Assembly (NCBI GenBank): GCA_018818145.1
Contig: JAHIST010000029.1
Location: 1 to 15,047 of the forward strand
Length of the DNA: 15,047 bases
DNA from: Patescibacteria group bacterium
GTDB taxonomy: Bacteria; Patescibacteriota; Minisyncoccia; Portnoybacterales; GWB1-42-6
Direction of reading: 5' to 3'
This document shows, in pieces, positions 13,165 to 15,047 of this stretch (position 1 is its first letter; the number at the start of each line of letters is the position of its first letter). The notes beneath the pieces were generated by a model. The model had not been told where the DNA came from, did not search any database, and was given only the letters and a program-made list of their open reading frames with translations. A program made the translations under genes and the position numbers.

Positions 13165-13824
13165 TTACCTCCCCTGATTGGTGATAGAAAAAACGATGCC
13201 TTTGATAAATCGTCCTATCACCGAAGTGTCTATCACCACCTCGGGCCGGATACTCCCGCCATATTGATAGGAGTAATCCGGAAATTCTATGTATCTATTA
13301 ACCAAGTCATACCGGCCAACCCCGCCAACATTATAATAATATCTTTGTTCAACGGGTTGGTTGCCGGTTGTGAACGAACCGACAGTCGGCTCGGCAATCC
13401 AGCTGTCAAAAAGCTGGTCAACAGGCAGTGCCCAATAGGTAAAAGTTGTATTGGGCGGGTAACTCCGCTCAATGGCGTTCGGCCGCCAATTCCCTTTCAT
13501 GGAACTGGGGACGCGAAACGCATCATACACGGGGAGATTAAACCCCCATTTTTCCAAGTTCCGAGGACTGGCCTTGGCTATCAACTGCGGAGTCACACTA
13601 CTTCTAAACACGAAACAAATCGTGTCATTGTAGCCGCTCCGCTGGTAATAATTTACCCTCACAAATCCCGGCTGCCATGCCGGCGGATTAACAATGTTAG
13701 TCGCCGGAAGACCGTTGTCCCAAGAGGATCCTCCGGCCCGATTGTTGTAGCTTGTCGTGCCGCAAGCAACACAGACTAAAGCCGCCATTGCCAACGCGAT
13801 CACCAGACTAGCTATTCTTTTCAT
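13165..13824 (-). CDS. Putative lipoprotein, LPVD/SW motif, first gene of pair
   Basis: A 219-residue exported protein of unknown function. The N-terminus MKRIASLVIALAMAALVCVAC is a signal peptide; Cys21 is the likely lipidation site, although the lipobox (CVAC) is less good than that of its neighbour. The mature part is rich in Tyr, Asn, Pro and Trp, as in surface-exposed beta-sheet proteins. Near residue 133 it has LPVDQLFDSWIAEPTVG, the same motif as in the downstream protein, but here placed after an extra ~100-residue N-terminal region. A GGAGG six bases before the ATG decides the start. It is the first gene behind a near-consensus promoter. Two Cys (18, 21) lie in the signal and one (70) in the mature part. 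No enzyme motif is seen. Confidence 0.85.
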   Translation of the reverse strand: MKRIASLVIALAMAALVCVACGTTSYNNRAGGSSWDNGLPATNIVNPPAWQPGFVRVNYYQRSGYNDTICFVFRSSVTPQLIAKASPRNLEKWGFNLPVYDAFRVPSSMKGNWRPNAIERSYPPNTTFTYWALPVDQLFDSWIAEPTVGSFTTGNQPVEQRYYYNVGGVGRYDLVNRYIEFPDYSYQYGGSIRPEVVIDTSVIGRFIKGIVFSITNQGR

Positions 13825-13901
13825 CTTACACCTCCCAATATATTTTATTTTTTAAAAACTGTCTTTTTCGCGCTTAAACAAGCCATTTTTCATCCACCTA
13901 T

Positions 13902-13929
13902 ATTATACCAAATCTACAATAAAAGTCAA
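13902..13929 (-). promoter_or_regulatory. Strong promoter of the lipoprotein operon
   Basis: On the - strand TTGACT (complement of 13924-13929) and TATAAT (complement of 13902-13907) are 16 bases apart, and TGG directly before the -10 makes it an extended -10. This is the closest match to consensus in the window. The transcript would start near 13895 with a ~70-nt leader ending in a full Shine-Dalgarno sequence (GGGAGG, complement of 13831-13836). Confidence 0.85.
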
Positions 13930-14034
13930 CCCCCGACACATTTTTCCCAACATGGCTCAAAAATATAATTTTAATAAAAATCCGCCTCTTGCGCTGCAGA
14001 AAACCAAAATTAGAAGATGAGGGGTTAAAATGTT

Positions 14035-14994
14035 TTAGGCACACACTTTTGGCGGTTTAGTTAATTGATAATCTTTTAAAAATTGATTGGGCGATTTTCC
14101 ATTTAAGCCGCAATGCCTTAGGTCATTGTAATACATATTCCATAATCTGACACGGTATTTTAACTGTTCCAGATTAACAAATGTTTCTTTTTTGTACAAT
14201 CTTTGCTGGTCGCTGCCATGGCTTCTTTCAACCGTTCCATTCTGAGCCGGCTTGCCTTTGTCAATCAGATAATGATTAATGCCGGTCTTCGCGCAAAACA
14301 GATCAAGCGGATGCAATCTCGGATTCATCGGATCGGAGCTTTTAAGATAGCCGGTGTATCTATTGGTGAAAATCGCGTGGTTGTCGGTTTTTATGGCTTT
14401 AATCTGAAACGGAGCTCTTTGGATTATCTCCCGCAGAAATTCAACCGCGTGGTAATTTGATTGTTCTTCATATATTTCCAGATGCCGCCATCGGCCGGCT
14501 ACGTCAGTAGCCGTGAATTGATAATATCGCTTGTTTTCAATCCTGCCCGGGACGTATTTTACGTCAATTTCTACTAATTGGCCCGGGACCAATTGAGCTT
14601 TAATATACTTGTATTTAATCCTTTTAATCCGGTATTTTTTAACCAGCCCTTCCGCTTTTAGAATCTTGCCGACTGTTCGTTCGTCAATTTCAATATCTTC
14701 GTCTGCCAGATCCCATTTTATCTTTAGAGCGCATTCACCTTTTTCCTGTCTGATCTCTTTGATTCTTTCTTTTACCCCGATTGGTGTCTCTCTGGGATTA
14801 GTTCTCGGCCTGGTTGATTTGGGCTCAAGGCCGGCCTCCCCGTATTGACGGTAGTTTGTCAGCCATCGCTCCAGCGACCTTTGGGAATACGGACAGACCC
14901 TAACTGCGTCAACTATCTTTATCTGTTTATTGCTTATGGGCAAAACCCATCTTAACCGTTCTTCTTTGAAATTTTGAGACATTTTTGTGCACAT
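14035..14994 (-). CDS. IS481-like transposase (DDE, rve integrase core)
   Basis: A 319-residue transposase that cuts and joins DNA at the ends of its insertion sequence. The N-terminal ~115 residues are a helix-turn-helix region (SQRSLERWLTNYRQYGEAGL followed by RPRTNPRETP) for binding the ends. The catalytic core follows, with Asp144 (VEIDVKY), Asp204 (IKTDNHAIF) and Glu256 (QNGTVERSHG). D204 and E256 are 51 residues apart instead of the more usual ~35, owing to an insert around YTGYLKSSDPMNPRLHPLD, and the common TDNG is TDNH. All three catalytic residues are present and there is no frameshift, so it may be active. An internal ATG (14980-14982) four codons in is an alternative start. The last codons lie inside the element's inverted repeat. 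Confidence 0.92.
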   Translation of the reverse strand: MCTKMSQNFKEERLRWVLPISNKQIKIVDAVRVCPYSQRSLERWLTNYRQYGEAGLEPKSTRPRTNPRETPIGVKERIKEIRQEKGECALKIKWDLADEDIEIDERTVGKILKAEGLVKKYRIKRIKYKYIKAQLVPGQLVEIDVKYVPGRIENKRYYQFTATDVAGRWRHLEIYEEQSNYHAVEFLREIIQRAPFQIKAIKTDNHAIFTNRYTGYLKSSDPMNPRLHPLDLFCAKTGINHYLIDKGKPAQNGTVERSHGSDQQRLYKKETFVNLEQLKYRVRLWNMYYNDLRHCGLNGKSPNQFLKDYQLTKPPKVCA

Positions 14995-15042
14995 ATCCCA
15001 GAATATGCTGTTCCGGGAAAACCCGCCATATGTGTGTGCACA
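14036..15042 (-). mobile_element. IS481-like insertion sequence, apparently complete
   Basis: An element of about 1.0 kb with a single transposase gene. Imperfect terminal inverted repeats bracket it: GCACACACTTTTGGCGGTTT (14039-14058) and, inverted, GCACACACATATGGCGGGTT (15039-15020), matching at 17 of 20 positions. Exact ends and a target-site duplication cannot be fixed because the window ends five bases beyond the right repeat. Confidence 0.75.
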
Positions 15043-15047
15043 TTACC

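Overview
The window looks like part of a chromosome from a small-genome bacterium of the Patescibacteria/CPR radiation, probably Parcubacteria-like. This is an inference. It rests on AT-rich intergenic DNA, many starts without a Shine-Dalgarno sequence, short versions of core genes, a GxxExxY gene, and simple-sequence inserts inside conserved genes. TGA is used as a stop (genes ending at 3001 and 4046), so the UGA=Gly code of Gracilibacteria/SR1 does not apply.

Layout. Positions 1-1450 run on the + strand: the 3' end of uvrB, an unrecognised 156-residue gene with a strong RBS and its own terminator, and rpsT (ribosomal protein S20) behind a recognisable promoter. A cluster of hairpins at 1449-1540 separates rpsT from the convergent holA. 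Everything from 1551 to the end of the window is on the - strand. In transcription order (high to low coordinate) it holds an IS481-like insertion sequence (about 14036-15042), a two-gene lipoprotein operon (13824-12709), tsaE and polA (12406-9592), an EamA/DMT transporter (9272-8397), and a signalling block. That block consists of a membrane-anchored FIST protein, a sensor histidine kinase, a protein of two tandem receiver domains and a DUF3048 protein. A GxxExxY (PD-(D/E)XK-like) gene and holA follow.

How the genes work together. UvrB, HolA and PolA are repair and replication functions; TsaE belongs to the tRNA t6A pathway; S20 is a 30S subunit protein. FIST, kinase and double receiver probably form one envelope-to-cytoplasm signalling pathway, read from a promoter just after the EamA stop. 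The two lipoproteins share a motif and form a compact, strongly expressed unit of unknown function.

Most unusual signals. (1) The GxxExxY gene is bounded by 41-bp inverted repeats (32/41 matches), which also supply the holA start codon and the last codons of the DUF3048 gene; it looks like a 462-bp nuclease-bearing mini-element. (2) Seven- or eight-base-period repeat tracts occur at least six times: in the rpsT leader, three places in polA, the polA/tsaE junction and tsaE. Those within genes keep the frame and encode Lys/Glu/Asn-rich inserts. (3) A roughly 150-bp imperfect palindrome plus a 34-bp perfect one occupy the tsaE leader. (4) PolA lacks any 3'-5' exonuclease domain.
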